Below, piece by piece: positions 45,961 through 58,315 of a stretch of DNA of 64,000 bases. Each line of letters starts with the position of its first letter. Positions within the stretch are counted from its first letter, which is position 1. The notes beneath the pieces are model-generated. The model saw only the letters and a program-made list of their open reading frames with translations, did not search any database and was not told the DNA's origin. Source of the DNA: Magnolia sinica (taxonomy: Eukaryota > Streptophyta > Magnoliopsida > Magnoliales > Magnoliaceae); NCBI RefSeq assembly GCF_029962835.1, contig NC_080578.1, positions 103,147,759-103,211,758 on the forward strand, in the 5' to 3' direction. Made by a program: the position numbers and the translations under genes.

Positions 45961-47390
45961 GATTCCATATGGTTTGTGTAATGGTATTTTATGGCGAGCC
46001 ATGCCTTGGGAGCGATGTTGGTTTGACGTCCACATTGTAAATACAATGTTGGTTAAATGTCCGCATTGTAACTCTCCTTAAGGCCCATTGATAGGCCCAT
46101 ACTTGTTGATAGTTCCTGACTTTATAACATGCTTAGTATAGCTCCATGATACATGCCCATATGCATCATATGTATGCTTGATATGAGGAATGCTTGATCA
46201 TAGTATAAGCCGTTGGGCTGAGACATTTACGGGACTCCTTATGAGACGGAGTGCCCCACATGATTGTGTGGTAGCGCAGGATTGTTGCATGATTGACGGT
46301 GTGACTCATGCATTTCACATTGTGTGTCATGATCACTGCATGCCCTAGCGACATCAAGGCCGTGGCTCCACAGACACATTGTGGATGGCCGTATCGAATA
46401 CCGGAACTGCTTGGTTCTAGCACTGTGGGCACTTAGGATGTCCTTCGATGAAAGTCCAAGAACCTTTTTGGTATCAGGAGATGCTTCAACGTCTAGACCG
46501 AGTGGATACACGAGCACCCGAGTGCCGAATACCAGTAGGCCGCGTCTCCCACTGTGTCATAGTCGGTTGGAAGGGGGTGTGGCCTTATCCGCCCGAGTGA
46601 GGGGGCTATAAGCTAGGCTGAGTTTGACCAGCTCGTAAATGAGTCCGCTATCGACGAGCCGGGTAGGTATTGGCAGACTACTGGTCAGGCGGATAGTGTG
46701 GTCTCTTCCACTTGCTTGACTGTGCAGCTAGGGAGGAGGCAGTCAGTGTGAGGTGTATTAGACCCCGGTGATATCCAGAGAGGAACTGTACTTATATGTG
46801 TACTTGATGAGGACTGACATGCTTGCTTCGCATCTCGCATATGACATTTGGTCACATAGGCCTCGCATCGCATGGCCTTGGTATGGCCGATAGCATACAT
46901 GTCTTGCATCATATAGCGTTGGTACAGCTGATAGCATTCATGGACTTATCGTATATTTCCGCATTACTCTGATATTGTACACTTGGCGCTGGCCTTGCAC
47001 ACACACTTTCAGTACCCTCTAAGCTTTTGTAAGCTTATGCACGACCGTTGCATGCAGGTAGTGTTGGACAGCAGCAGCGCTGAGGCAGGAGTGCACATCA
47101 GTTTATTTTGAAGCTTTTGATCACCCTGTATTTCCCTTTCTGCATTGTACTTAAAGTTTTTGATTTAGTGGATATGTGGTGATGTTGTTTTGTGACTTGG
47201 TTATGCTTGTGGTTATGCTCTATTACAAAAAAAAAAAATTTTGAAAACCCTCCTTGTAGGATCCCAGGATCGGAACCTGGCATGAGAATGCCGGAATCCG
47301 AAAATGGGGCACTACGGAGGCTGTCGGCACCGGATTCGGCGATCGGGAATTTTGTGAGCCCGTTTTCCGAGTTTGGGGCGTGACAATAGC

Positions 47391-48612
47391 TGAATCTTCC
47401 GCTGCGTTCAACTCACCCTTGCATACACTGAGACATGCCTTGTAAAGGGTGCAACACTTCTTTCCTCTGGCGCCCACCAGCAAACCGACTTTCATAGCCA
47501 TCATCATCCAACCTTCACGTCGACATCAAGTTGAGATGAAGGTCTGAAATATACCTCACATCCCTGAGAACCAATGTACAACCCACATCGGTCTTCATAT
47601 AAATATCATCGACCCCTACGATCTTCGATACACCAGAATTCCCCATCTTCACGGTCCCATAGTCACCTGACTTGTAGCTTGTGAAGAAATTCCTGCGTGG
47701 AGTTGCATGAAATGAGGCTCCTGAGTCTATCATGTAGTCGGTGTCCTGACTCGTAGCCATGAGACATACATCATGATCTGCTGAAAGAATAACTACAACG
47801 TCGCCATCTGAAGTGACCGCAGTGGAATCTAATTCATCTTCTTTCTCATTTCCTTTTCATTTCTTGTTGTTCTTAGCCTTACGACATTCATGCTTATAAT
47901 GACCCTTCTTGCCACAATTCCAGCATTCAACATCTTTTCTGTTACTCGACTTGCCTCTTGATTTATCTCGGGCCTTCCCGCCCTTCCTGTTCTTTCCTCT
48001 CCCCCGTTCCTATGTCACAAGGGCCTCTTGCTGAGTAGACCCCTGAGACTTCCTCCTTGTCTCCTCATTAAAGAGACAGCTAGTCACCTGTTCCATGGAT
48101 ATCTTTCCGTTTGGCGCGGAGTTACTTAGAGACACTACCAATGTCTCTCAACTGTCAGGCAATGAACTAAGCAAAAGTAAAGCCTGCAATTCATCATCCA
48201 GGACCATCTTCATTGTGAAGAGCTGGTTCACTATATTGCTGACCTCATTCATGTGCTCGGCCACAGAACCACCATCTTTGAACTTGAGATTCACAAGTCG
48301 CCTTATCAGAAAAATCTTATTACCAGCTGTCTTCCTCTCATATACCCCTTCTAGTTTCAGCCATAGGCTAGCGGCTGAGGTTTCCGTAGACACATGGTGG
48401 AACACAGAATCATCTAACCATTGTCTAATAAACCTCACCGCCTTTCGGTCCATCTTCTTCCAATCCTCATCAGATATATCCTTGAATTTTACTGATATGC
48501 CTAAAATTAGAGAATATAGGTCCTTGCAATAAATCAAGGCCTCCATCTTAGCCTTCCATATGGTCCAGTTAGAACCATTGAGGCTGATCATCCTTGATGA
48601 ACCACCTTCCAT
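47391..48612 (-). pseudogene. Copia A gag and protease (broken)
   Basis: Starts at ATG 48612. The capsid-like region contains LNGSNWTIWKAKMEAL and IRQWLDDSVFHHV. A Trp codon is TGA at 48148, a TAG at 48010-48012 follows ALVT, a CCHC zinc knuckle (CWNCGKKGHYKHEC) is at 47884-47925, another TGA is at 47857, then the protease with YMIDSGASFHATP (47760 downwards). A deletion near 47475 removes about 11 residues before KKCCTLY. The frame is then cut by LTR C. Confidence 0.9.
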
Positions 48613-48647
48613 AATTCCAAACCGATCTTATACGTTCAATGAACTTA

Positions 48648-48659
48648 GCTCTGATACCA
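48648..48659 (-). other. Primer binding site of Copia A (tRNA-iMet)
   Basis: Minus strand TGGTATCAGAGC, three bases inside the 5' LTR. This is the usual initiator-Met tRNA primer site of plant Copia elements. Confidence 0.93.
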
Positions 48660-48662
48660 CTT

Positions 48663-49372
48663 TGTTGGGGGCCTTACACAAAACCTTAGGATCTAGCCCT
48701 CCAGAATAAACCAGAATTATGAAATAACAAAGTAATGAAATAAATCAAAGCATCAATCACACACCACACAAGATATTTTTACGTGAAAAACCGTCATAGA
48801 AGTAAAAACTACGGGACCTCGTTCAGATCAACAATCCACTATAAAGTAGAACGCTACAACCTTCTTCACTCTCGCAGAAGCGGATAAACAATAAGAGAAT
48901 AAAAAGAAAATGGAGAGATCTCACCGATCACGAGGACGTAGAAGCGCTGAGACGACGGCTCCCTTCCACAAGCTTCCTCTCTCTCTTTTCTCTCACTCTC
49001 TCACCTAAACCCTTTAGCAAACCCTTGCAAAGCTTTTAGGAAACCCTCTTGTGATTTCTCTATACATAGAAAAACCCTAGGAACCCCTAGTTATAGTTTT
49101 AGGAAACTCTTTTCCGCATCTCAGTTGCGAAAGGACTTGCGACATGAAATCCGCGCAAAATCGCGGAACGAATCTGTGTAAGTTCGACCGATCGTGGACC
49201 TCCTACAACCGGTCGAGCACCTCCTACGACCAGTCGTGGACCACCTACGACCGGTCGAGCACCCCAAAAAAAATAGTCCAATCGCTGGACTTTGAGTCGA
49301 GCTACGACTCGACTCCCACGACTGGTCGTACCAACCTTCGACCGGTCGAACACGGGGCAAAAAACCCCATCA
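48663..49372 (-). repeat. 5' LTR of Copia A
   Basis: 710 bp. Collinear with 39865-40598 except for substitutions and the loss of 21 bp (AGTAGGGCCTACGACCGGTCG relative to the other LTR, shown only as its ends AGTAGGG and CCGGTCG) between two CGACCGGTCG copies near 49345. Confidence 0.93.
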
Positions 49373-49377
49373 ATTTT

Positions 49378-50394
49378 CACACCAAGCATGTGTCAAAGTG
49401 GCACATACATGTGTGATATAAAGTCATCCATCAAGTGGGCCCAAACATGTAAATGCTTTCGTTTCACTTAAACAATACCCAACAGACATGTGGACTTGGT
49501 TGGATGTGGGTTCGAGTATTCAAGAATAAAAACGGACCCAAAAGGAACACCCCCCACACCCCCGGTGTCCCACAAGATCAGATCGGACAACAATTATAGT
49601 CGAGCAAGCACTCTTAACTGCAAACCATTATAGGAGAAGTACAAGATGGAAAGGAATGACTCAAGTAAAGAACCAAAGCCTGCTTCCCATCATATATCAT
49701 ATCACAAAGGATCTTTCCAACTTCCTCATGGTGTGAAAGCGAAGTAGCCCTCAATCCAGCCGCTGTGGTTGGATTGGATCTCAGTTTTCCAGGAATGAAA
49801 TCATGGATTCCAACCCCATCTTTTCAAGAATGTAAATAATTAATCAAACCGACAAACACAGCACTGAATTCGGCATTATGGACCAATACAAAAGGTTATG
49901 AAGTTATTATTGGTTTATCAGTGGAAATATGTAGAGTTACATCTTTGAATCACATCCATGGTATAAAAAATGGTTACATATCGGCCGTTATTTAATGGTA
50001 ACAGCCATATCATTATGCATTATGGGCCCTTCTCACATGAGGAGCCACTTATTGAATCAAGAAACTATTCCTTATTTAGCAGTTCTGTTAATCCTTAGTA
50101 AATTCAGGGGTGGTTACCAACCAAAGATGGGTGGTGTATCTTTAATATTAAATACAACAAGAGAAATTGGATTTGGGAAGGGAGAGTAACCAAAGTAAAC
50201 TATTCTCCTCAGTTGTTACTACTGAAGAGAAGTGCTTCCCTAGCAGAGTGTAACAATCGATTATAGCAATGGGCATATTCTTTCATAAAAATCCAATGTT
50301 GTGCCTTTGGTCATTTTACAAAGGAATAATGTATGGGTGTCTCTGTTTGTGAAGTGGCCTGCCGCTTTAATCAGTACTTATGGTGGGTACTAGG
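49378..50394. other. Interval without a recognised gene
   Basis: Begins with MITE-like text (CAAGTGGGCCCAAACATG) and continues as unassigned AT-rich sequence. No domain is recognised. Confidence 0.5.
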
Positions 50395-51060
50395 ACAACA
50401 TCCACCCTTATCCCACCCTCATTTACCTAAAATGCAATGGCTACCCTAGGGGAAGCAGGCTAACGAGAAATTCTTGATCATTCTACTATATGTGGATGAC
50501 CTCATCACCACGGGAGATGATTTAGGGGAGATACAAAGAATATGTGAACATCTCTCTCTATTCAGCTCAAGATGAAGCTTGGTGGGCAGAAGCACTTGGT
50601 TTGGAAGTGGTAAAATGTGAATAGGGAATCATCTTGTGTCTTCGGACATGTTAAGCAAGTTTAAATGATGAACTGCTTCGCCAACGGAAGCAAATCTGAA
50701 GCTGAGAGTAGAAATTGGGGACATAGAGGATGATAAGCGCATGTATCTTTAGTTGGTGGGTAGATTGACAAAACCAAGCTAGATATTGTTTTTGCAGTTG
50801 GTGCTGAAAGCCAGTTCATGAAGAATCCGAGGAAGCCCCATCTAGAAGCAGTTCATCGATTATTGAGATATGTTCGGTGCACGGAGAAATATGAACTTCC
50901 GTATTAGGCAGGAGTTGCTCCTAGGTTAATATGATTATCTAATAAAGACTGGGCAAAAAATCATTTTACTCGCAGGTCAAACATTAGGTACATGTTCAGT
51001 TTGGTAAGTGCAATTTCTTAATAAAGTACAGAACAACCAACAGTTGCATTGTCATCAACA
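50395..51060 (+). pseudogene. Decayed Copia reverse transcriptase fragment
   Basis: The plus strand encodes FLIILLYVDDLITTGDD with an intact YVDD at about 50489-50500, followed in shifting frames by a relic of the RT thumb (VGRLTKP, FMKNPRKPHLEAVHRLLRYV) and of the RNase H start (DWAKNHFTRRSN). Frameshifts and stops occur throughout and no LTRs are visible. It is a different, older Copia lineage from A and B. Confidence 0.8.
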
Positions 51061-52154
51061 AAAAATTTACAGAAAGCAAAACAGGATCATTCAATACAAC
51101 GGTATGAACACAATACCAAGGCAAACCCATGGATATACCCCTTTATCAAAGTAAAAATAGATAATGCGTACTTTATCACATTGATAAAGACTATGCTATG
51201 GACCTCACCTTTTTAATGGATTATGCCGAAGCGAGGGTTAATATTTATTCCATTCCCTTGGTATTAATTGAGTAATTTTGTTCATATGAACTAAGAAAAG
51301 CAGATTTATTTTATACCCAATAAGTAGAGCCACTAACGAGCTAGTGCAAATCAATTATCGACTCAATGAGATCTTGAAAGCCAAATTGCAAAAAATAATT
51401 AAAAAAAAAGTATTACCTACAGGAATAATGGGGTGGAGGGAGAGAACTTTATTTTTTATTTTTATAAAACTTCTACTACTTTGTATATATGAACAGCGGG
51501 AGTACAAACCACTGAAATCAGGTGGGCTCCGCAATTACAAAAAGGGCCTCACCTAAAGAATAACAGACAAGCAAAAACCAGAGAATAGTCGAATGACCAA
51601 CCTTCTTCTCAGAGAACTTTATTAATGTCAACCTTCTTCTCTTACGAAGACTTTAAGAAAACTCACACTTAGAAAAATATTCGAATGACCAACTTTGACA
51701 CCACCACTACCCCCTACCTCTTTTGGTCTAGAGAGCACTCATTGGGTTAAAGATTTGTTTGTTGCTAATTATTCCGGCCTAAATACTAATCTATATCACA
51801 GTCTAAATACTAAGCTATATCACATAGGTGTCCACCCCAAAGTGTTCCTAGACCACATGCATACATCTATAAGTAACTTAATCATTCACTTTGGTATAGG
51901 GAAGTCCATAGGGAGGAATTCCACAAGGCGTATCACAGCTTTTAACTAAAGAGGTGATTCATAGCTATTGTAGAGAAGAATTGATCTGAAACAAAGCACT
52001 TTGTCTATGGGCTTGTAAAGAGATAGAATATTATTCTAATCTTTCTTCTCAGATTGATCCAATATGATAAATCGATGCAATCCTGCTAAAGTTCATCAAT
52101 TGTAACTATATCTTTTATAAAGGCCACCCCTTACATTACATATTGATAATTTCT
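51061..52154. other. Interval with dispersed repeat copy 2
   Basis: Copy 2 of the 23034 repeat is at 51539-51675 (ACAAAAAGGGCCTCACCTAA, CGAATGACCAACCTTCTT, AAGACTTTAAGAAAA). The rest is unassigned and has no domain. Confidence 0.6.
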
Positions 52155-52768
52155 CACTGTGTTTCATGAAAACGGTAGGATCTCCAAGAGCTTTGGTGCT
52201 TCGTTTATTGCCCTCATCACTAAAGTTCCGGGAGCTGCCTCCTTGAAGGAAGTCAGGCCGATTAGTTTGTTGGGAAGCCCCCATAAAATCCTAGCCAAAG
52301 TGCTCGCTTCCCATTTGAGTCGAGTGATTGGGAGGATCATCTCTGGTAATCAGTGCGCGTTTATTGCCGGCAGACAGATAGTGGATGCGGCCCTCATCGC
52401 GAACGAGTGTTTGGATTCAGTCTCCTCTTCCAGGAAGAAGTCAATGATCTGTAAGCTTGACATTGAAAAGGCGTACAATCATGTGAATTGGGATTTTTTG
52501 TTCTATCTCATGAAGCGGATGGGTTTCGAGTTGAAGTGGCGAGTTTGGATCAAGGAATGCATCGGCTTAGCCTCTTTTTCTGTTCTCTTAAATGGCTCTC
52601 CTAAAGGCTTTTTTCAGAGCTTAAGGGGGCTTAGGCAAGAAGACCCCCTTTCCCTTTTCTTGTTTCTAATAGTCATGGAAGCCCTCTCTAGAATGCTTCA
52701 CAAAGGTCAGGTGGAAGGTGTCTTAAGTGGGATTAACATTAAAGGGCTGATGAATCCGATATCGATAA
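52155..52768 (+). pseudogene. LINE (plant L1 type) reverse transcriptase, N-terminal half, 5'-truncated
   Basis: An open frame of about 200 codons with the non-LTR RT sequence: GASFIALITKVPGA, VRPISLLGSPHKILAKVLA, QCAFIAGRQIVDAALIANE, CKLDIEKAYNHVNWDFL, GLRQEDPLS. The endonuclease expected upstream is missing, so the copy is 5'-truncated, as is common for LINEs. It is cut at 52768 by Copia B; the element resumes at 58316. Confidence 0.9.
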
Positions 52769-53563
52769 TGTTGGGGGCCTTGCACAAAACCTTAGGATCT
52801 AGCCCTCCAGAACAAACCAGAATTATGGAATAACAAAGTAATGAAACAAATCAAAGCATCAATCACACACCACACAAGAGATTTTTACGTGGAAAACCCT
52901 CAAAGAGGTAAAAACCACGGGATCTTGTCCAGATCAACAATCCACTATAAAGCAGAACGTTACAACCTTCTTCACTCTCGTAGGAGTAGATAAACAATAA
53001 GAGAATAAAAAAATAGAGAGATCTCACCGATCACGAGGACGTAGAAGCGTTGAGACAATGGCTCCCTTCCACAAGCTTCCTCTCTCTTTTCTCTCACTCT
53101 CTCACCCTAAACCCTTTAGCAAACCCTTGCAAAGATTTTAGGAAACCCTTCTTGTATTTTTCTCATACACATAATACCCTAGAAAAAACCCTAGGGACCC
53201 CTTTTTATAGTTTTAGGAAACTTCCTTCTGCATCCCAGTTGCGAAAGGACTTGTGAAACGAAATCCGTGTAAAATCGCAGAATGAATTTGCGTAAATACG
53301 ACTGGTCGTACCGAGTCCACGACTGGTCGTGAGCCACCTACGATCGGTCGTAGACCACCTACGACCGATCGAGCACTCCAGAGAAATATTACCAAAAGTC
53401 GCTGGACTTTGAGTCGTGCCAAGGCTCGTACCTACGACTGGTCGAGCACCACCCACGACCGGTCGTGGACCACTTATGACCGGTCGAGCAGCGCGATGAA
53501 TTACTCCAATTTTTTCACCCGCTGCTCTGTCTCTCCCCTGAACTGAGGAGGAAAATCCCATCA
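52769..53563 (-). repeat. 3' LTR of Copia B
   Basis: 795 bp. The minus strand has a good TATA box, TATAAAAAGG, at 53200-53209. The U3 at 53295-53490 has CGACCGGTCG-type palindromes. Confidence 0.93.
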
Positions 53564-56500
53564 AATCTCTCCCTTTCTGACTCAGGAAGGATGCATCTTC
53601 TTCAAGCCAGCCTGGTTTCTATAAACCTCAAACTTGCCTTTGAGCAAAGCTTTGGTCATCATGTCTGACCCATTATCGTCCGTGTGGACCTTCTCAAGCT
53701 GTAACACCTTCTGTTCCAATGTATCCTTGATCTAGTGATACCGAATCTTTATGTGCTTCTACTTGAAATGTTGACTTGGATTATTGCTTAAGTATATAGC
53801 ACTCTGACTATCGCAATAGACCACGTGCTGCTCCTGCTTTAGGCTAAGTTTCTATAGGAACCTCTTCATCTAAAGCATCTATTTACATGCTTCTGTGACT
53901 GTAATATACTTGGCCTTTGTCGTCGACAATGCTACGACCCTCTGTAGCCTACTCTGCCAAGAAATCGCTCCCCCTACAAACGTGAACATGAACCTCGATG
54001 TAGACTTCCTAGAGTCTATGTCACCTACCATATCTGCATCTGTGTAGCCCTCTAGTATAGGTTTATCATCACCATAGCATAGACTCAACCTGGATGAGCC
54101 TCTTAAATACCGTAGTATCCACATCACCGCTGCCCAATGCTCTTAGTCAGGATTGGCAAGATACCGGCTGACAACACTAACCACATACGCTATGTCTGGG
54201 CGTGTACACACCATAGCATACATCAAACTTCCTATGGCTGACGCGTAGGGTATTTTCTGCATCTTTTCCACCTCTGCCTTCGTCTTGGGACACTGCCTGT
54301 CGCTCAATCTGAAGTGACCATCCAGTGGAGTACTGACCAGCTTCGCTACATTCATATTGAACCGTTTTAGGACTTTCTCAATATACCACTCTTGTGACAG
54401 CCAAAACTTCCTGCTGCTTCTGTCATAGGTTATCTCCATTCTTAGGATCTGTTTAGCTGGGCCCAAGTCTTTCATCACAAAAGACTTGCCTAACTCCTGT
54501 TTCAGCCTGTCGATCTTCTTGATGTCTTTACCCATGATGAGCATGTCATCAATGTATAACAGTAGAACTAAGAAATCACCATCTGAGAACTTGCGCGTGA
54601 ATACACAATGGTCCGACTCCGTTCTCTCATACCCATGCTATAACATGAAAGAATCAAACTTCTTGTACCATTGCCGTGGAGCTTGTTTCAGCCCATACAA
54701 GCTCTTCTTCAGCCTACACACCATATGCACTTTGCTCTTGACTTCAAACCCCCTTGGTTGGTGCATGTAGATCTCTTCTTCCAGGTAACCATGGAGGAAA
54801 GCAATTTTAATGTCCAAATGCTCTATCTCCAGATCCATGCTAGCCGCCAACCCAAGCAACACCCGTATGAATGTCATCTTCACAACTGGTGAGAATATCT
54901 CCTCGAAGTTTATGCCTTTCCTCTGACCAAACCCTTTTACCGCAAGTCTGGCCTTGAACCTCGTCTGTGAATTCTTCTACTCAACCTTCTTTCTGAACAC
55001 CCACTTGTTACTTAAAGCTTTCTTGCCCTTAGGCAGTTTCACCATGTCATAGGTGTGGTTCTTATGCAAGGATTCCATCTCCTATTGCATAGCTTTCAAC
55101 TACTCCTCCTTATGCTCGTCGGCTAGGGCCTCAGAATAATCTTCTAGCTCTCCCCCATCGGTTAGCATAATGTATTCATGCGACGAGTACCTCTTGGACG
55201 GCTACCTGTCCCTAGATGACCTCCTCACTTGTGGCTTAACAGGTGGATCAGGTGGGGGCTGCTCCCCCGGTCCATCTTCTGTAGGAACTATCTCATCCTC
55301 TGCACCTTGTTGTACTCCCCTGTCATTAGGCACCACGAGAGGAATAACTGAATCCATGTCCTCTAGCTCACCTGAACTAGGCTGGTTCTTCTCTAGCTTA
55401 CCAATGTCTTCTATACACTGATCTTCAAAGAAAACTACATCTCTGCTCCTGACGAGCTTCCTCTCGGTCGGATCCCACAATCTATAACTGAACTTTTCAT
55501 CACCGTACCCTAAGAACACACATTGCCTAATCTTCATATTGAGCTTGGACCTCTCGTCCTTTGGTACGTGAACGGATACCCTGCATCTAAACACCCTGAG
55601 ATGACTGTACGATGGATCCTGTCCAGTCCACACATTCTCAGGTACTTCTCCATTTAACGAGGCTAATGGAGACCTTTTTATCAGATACACCGCTGTGTGC
55701 ATTGCTTCTCCCCAGAACGTATTGGGCAACTTCGCATGGGATAACATGCTTCTGATTCTCTCAATAATGGTGCGATTCATTCGCTCAGCTACACCATTAT
55801 GCTGGGGGGTCTTGGGAACTGTCTGTTCATGCCATATACCTAATGTATTCACCACTATTGTTAGTGCAGATGCACTTCAATGATCTACCTGTCTCTCTCT
55901 CGACCATAGCATGAAATAATTTAAACACACCAAAGACCTCGTCCTTGGATTTCAATGCATAAACCAAACCCTCTTAGATGCATCATCTATAAAAGTAACA
56001 AAATACAATGCCCCACCCAAGGTTTTTGTCCTCATTGGACCACAAATATCAGAATAAACCAAATCTAATGCATGCACTTTATTAACATGAGAAGCAGTTT
56101 TAATGAATGAAACTCTATGTTGTTTCCCTGATAAACAATCAAGACAAGTTTTAAGAGGCGTACCTGTCATATTTGGAAGGAGCCGCTTCCTCGCTAGTAG
56201 CTAAAGCCCTTTTTCACTCATATGGCATAGACGCCTGTGCCACATGTCAATAGCTGAATCTTCCGCTGCGTTCAACCCACCCTTGCACACACTGAGACAT
56301 GCCTTGTAAAGGGTGCAACACTTCTTTCCTTTGGCTGCGATCAATGAACCCTTGATGAGCTTCCAGTGCCCACCAGCAAACTGGCTTTCATAGCCATCAT
56401 CATCCAACCTTCCCGTCGACATCAAGTTGAGGCGAAGGTTTGGGATATGCCTCACATCCCTGAGAACCAATGTGCAGCCCACATTGGTCTTCACACAGAT

Positions 56501-56760
56501 ATCACCAACCCCTACGATCTTCGAGAGGCCAGAATTTCTCATCTTCACGGTCCCATAGTCGCTTGACTTATAGCTTGTAAAGAAATCCCAGTGTGGAGTC
56601 GCATGAAAAGAGTCTCCCGAGTCTATCACCCAGTTAGTGTCCTGACTCGTAGTCGTAAGACATATATCATGATTTGTAAAAAGAATAACTATAACGTCGC
56701 TATCTGAAGCAACCGCAGTGGAATCTGATTCATCTTCTTTCTCCTTTCCTTAGCCTTACG
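53564..56760 (-). pseudogene. Copia B pol: protease to RNase H (broken)
   Basis: Recognisable pieces from 56629 downwards: protease MIDSGDSFHATP (Ala to Asp after the DSG), MWHRRLCHMSEKGL, integrase, RT with KTPQHNGVAERMNRTI upstream and LYGLKQAPRQWYKKFD, an intact YIDD near 54552, and RNase H to 53564. Several in-frame stops occur (for example in the RT before YIDD near 54640, and near 54143 and 53879), and about 60 bp of integrase is missing near 55850. The polypurine tract is at about 53564-53577. Confidence 0.92.
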
Positions 56761-57490
56761 ACATTCATGCTTATAGTGGCCCTTGCCATAATTCCAGCAT
56801 TCAACATCTTTTCTATTACTCGACTTGCCTCTTGATTTATCTCGTGCATTCCCGCCCTTCTTGTTCTTTCCTCTCCCCCGTTCCTATGTCACAAGGGCCC
56901 CTTGCTGAGTAGACACCTGAGACTTCCTCCTTGTCTCCTCATTGAAGAGACAGCTAGTAATCAGTTCCATGGATATCTTTTCGTCTGGCGCAGAGTTACT
57001 TAGAGACACCACCAATGTCTCCCAACTGTCAGGCAACAAACTAAGCAATAACAAAGCCTCCAATTCATCATCCAAGACCATCTTCATATAGGAGAGTTGG
57101 TTCACTATATTGCTGATCTTATTCATGTGCTCGGCCACAGAACCGCCATCCTTGAACTTGAGATTCACAAATTGTCTTATCAGAAAATTTTTATTACCGG
57201 CTATCTTCCTCTCATACAGCCTTTCTAATTTCAGCCATAGGCTAACGGCTAAGGTTTCCATAGACACATGGTGGAACACAGAATCATCCAGCCATTGTCT
57301 AATAAATCTCATCGCCTTCCAGTCCATCTTCTTCCAATCATCATCAGACATATCCTTGAATTTTGCTGATATAACTAAAATTGGAGAATATAAGTCCTTA
57401 CAATAAAGCAAGTCCTCCATCTTAGCCTTCCATATGGTCCAGTTAAAACCATTGAGGCTGATCATCCTTGATGAGCCACCTTCAATAATT
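56761..57490 (-). pseudogene. Copia B gag (broken)
   Basis: The gag frame is open from 57465 to 56884. The start ATG present in A is ATT here (about 57488-57490), so initiation would have to use the downstream Met. It ends at a TAG (56884-56886) at exactly the same position as in element A. The zinc knuckle beyond has lost a Cys (Tyr codon) and carries a deletion. Confidence 0.9.
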
Positions 57491-57521
57491 CCAAACCGAT
57501 CCTACTCGTTCAATAAACTTA

Positions 57522-57533
57522 GATCTGATACCA
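57522..57533 (-). other. Primer binding site of Copia B
   Basis: Minus strand TGGTATCAGATC, next to the 5' LTR; it matches the tRNA-iMet primer site apart from the last two bases. Confidence 0.85.
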
Positions 57534-57536
57534 CTT

Positions 57537-58315
57537 TGTTGGGGGCCTTGCACAAAACCTTAGGATCTAGCCCTTCAGAACAAACTAGAATTATGGAATA
57601 ACAAAGCAATGAAATAAATCAAAGCATCAATCACACACCACACAAGAGATTTTTACGTGGAAAACCCTCAAAGAGGTAAAAACCACGGGACCTCGTCCAG
57701 ATCAATAATCCACTATAAAGCAGAACGTTACAACCTTCTTCACTCTCGCAAGAGTGGATAAACAATAAGAGAATAAAAAAATAAAGAGATCTTACGGATC
57801 ATGAGGATGTAGAAGCGCTGAGACGACAACTCCCTTCCACATGCTTCCTCTCTCTCTTTTCTCTCACTCTCTCACCCTAAACCCTTTAGCAAACCCTTAC
57901 AAAGCTTTTAGAAAACCCTTCTTGTATTTTTCTCATACACATAATACCCTAGAAAAAATCCTAGGGACCCCTTTTTATAGTTTTAGGAAACTCCCTTCCG
58001 CATCCCAGTTGCGAAAGGACTTGCGAAACGAAATTCATGCAAAATCGTGGAACGAATCTGCGTAACTACGACTGGTCTTACCGAGTCCACGACCGGTCGT
58101 GAGCCACCTATGACCGGTCGTGGACCACCTACGACTGGTCGAGCACCCCGGAGAAATATTATCCAAAGTTGCTGGACTTTGAGTCGTGCCAAGGCTCGTA
58201 CTTGCGATTGGTCGAGCGCCACCCACGATCGGTCGTGGACCACCTATGACCGTTACTCCGATTTTTTCACCCGTTGCACTGTCTCTCCCCTGAGCTGAGG
58301 AGGAAAACCCCATCA
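57537..58315 (-). repeat. 5' LTR of Copia B
   Basis: 779 bp, collinear with 52769-53563. It lacks about 19 bp near 58253 (after CCTATGACCG) that the other LTR retains. Confidence 0.93.

Larger units (their letters stand above)
43320..47385 (+). mobile_element. Solo LTR C (4.07 kb) nested in Copia A
   Basis: Starts TGTAAGACCCGTATCC and ends TTTGGGGCGTGACA, flanked by ATAGC on both sides (43315-43319 and 47386-47390), a perfect 5-bp target duplication; the Copia sequence resumes cleanly after it. It is homologous to LTR D at the start, at 46330-46730 and at the end. No internal region or second LTR is present, so it is a solo LTR. Tandem GGCCCA units lie at 45600-45960 and MITE-core words at 44230-45320. 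Frames in it carry no domain. It must be younger than Copia A. Confidence 0.9.
39865..49372 (-). mobile_element. Copia retrotransposon A (Tnt1/Tork-like), with LTR C nested inside
   Basis: A minus-strand LTR element bounded by ATTTT target duplications (39860-39864 and 49373-49377). The LTRs are 39865-40598 (3') and 48663-49372 (5'). It has a tRNA-iMet primer site, a polypurine tract and the Copia domain order gag, protease, integrase, RT, RNase H. About 4.07 kb of foreign LTR (43320-47385) interrupts it; without that it is about 5.4 kb, matching element B. The LTR pair differs at several percent of sites plus a 21-bp deletion, so the insertion is not recent. The coding region is broken by stops and a deletion of about 33 bp near 47475. 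Confidence 0.95.
52769..58315 (-). mobile_element. Copia retrotransposon B (same family as A) inserted in the LINE
   Basis: A 5547-bp minus-strand element flanked by GATAA (52764-52768 and 58316-58320). LTRs 52769-53563 and 57537-58315. It has the domain order of element A and the same primer type. The LTRs differ from those of A mainly in the U3, where more GACCGGTCG modules are present. Coding capacity is destroyed. Confidence 0.95.

Noticed and set aside
43320..47385. Element C as a complete non-autonomous (LARD/TRIM) retrotransposon
   Set aside because: No direct terminal repeat: the first few hundred bases are not found at the end, so a solo LTR fits better.
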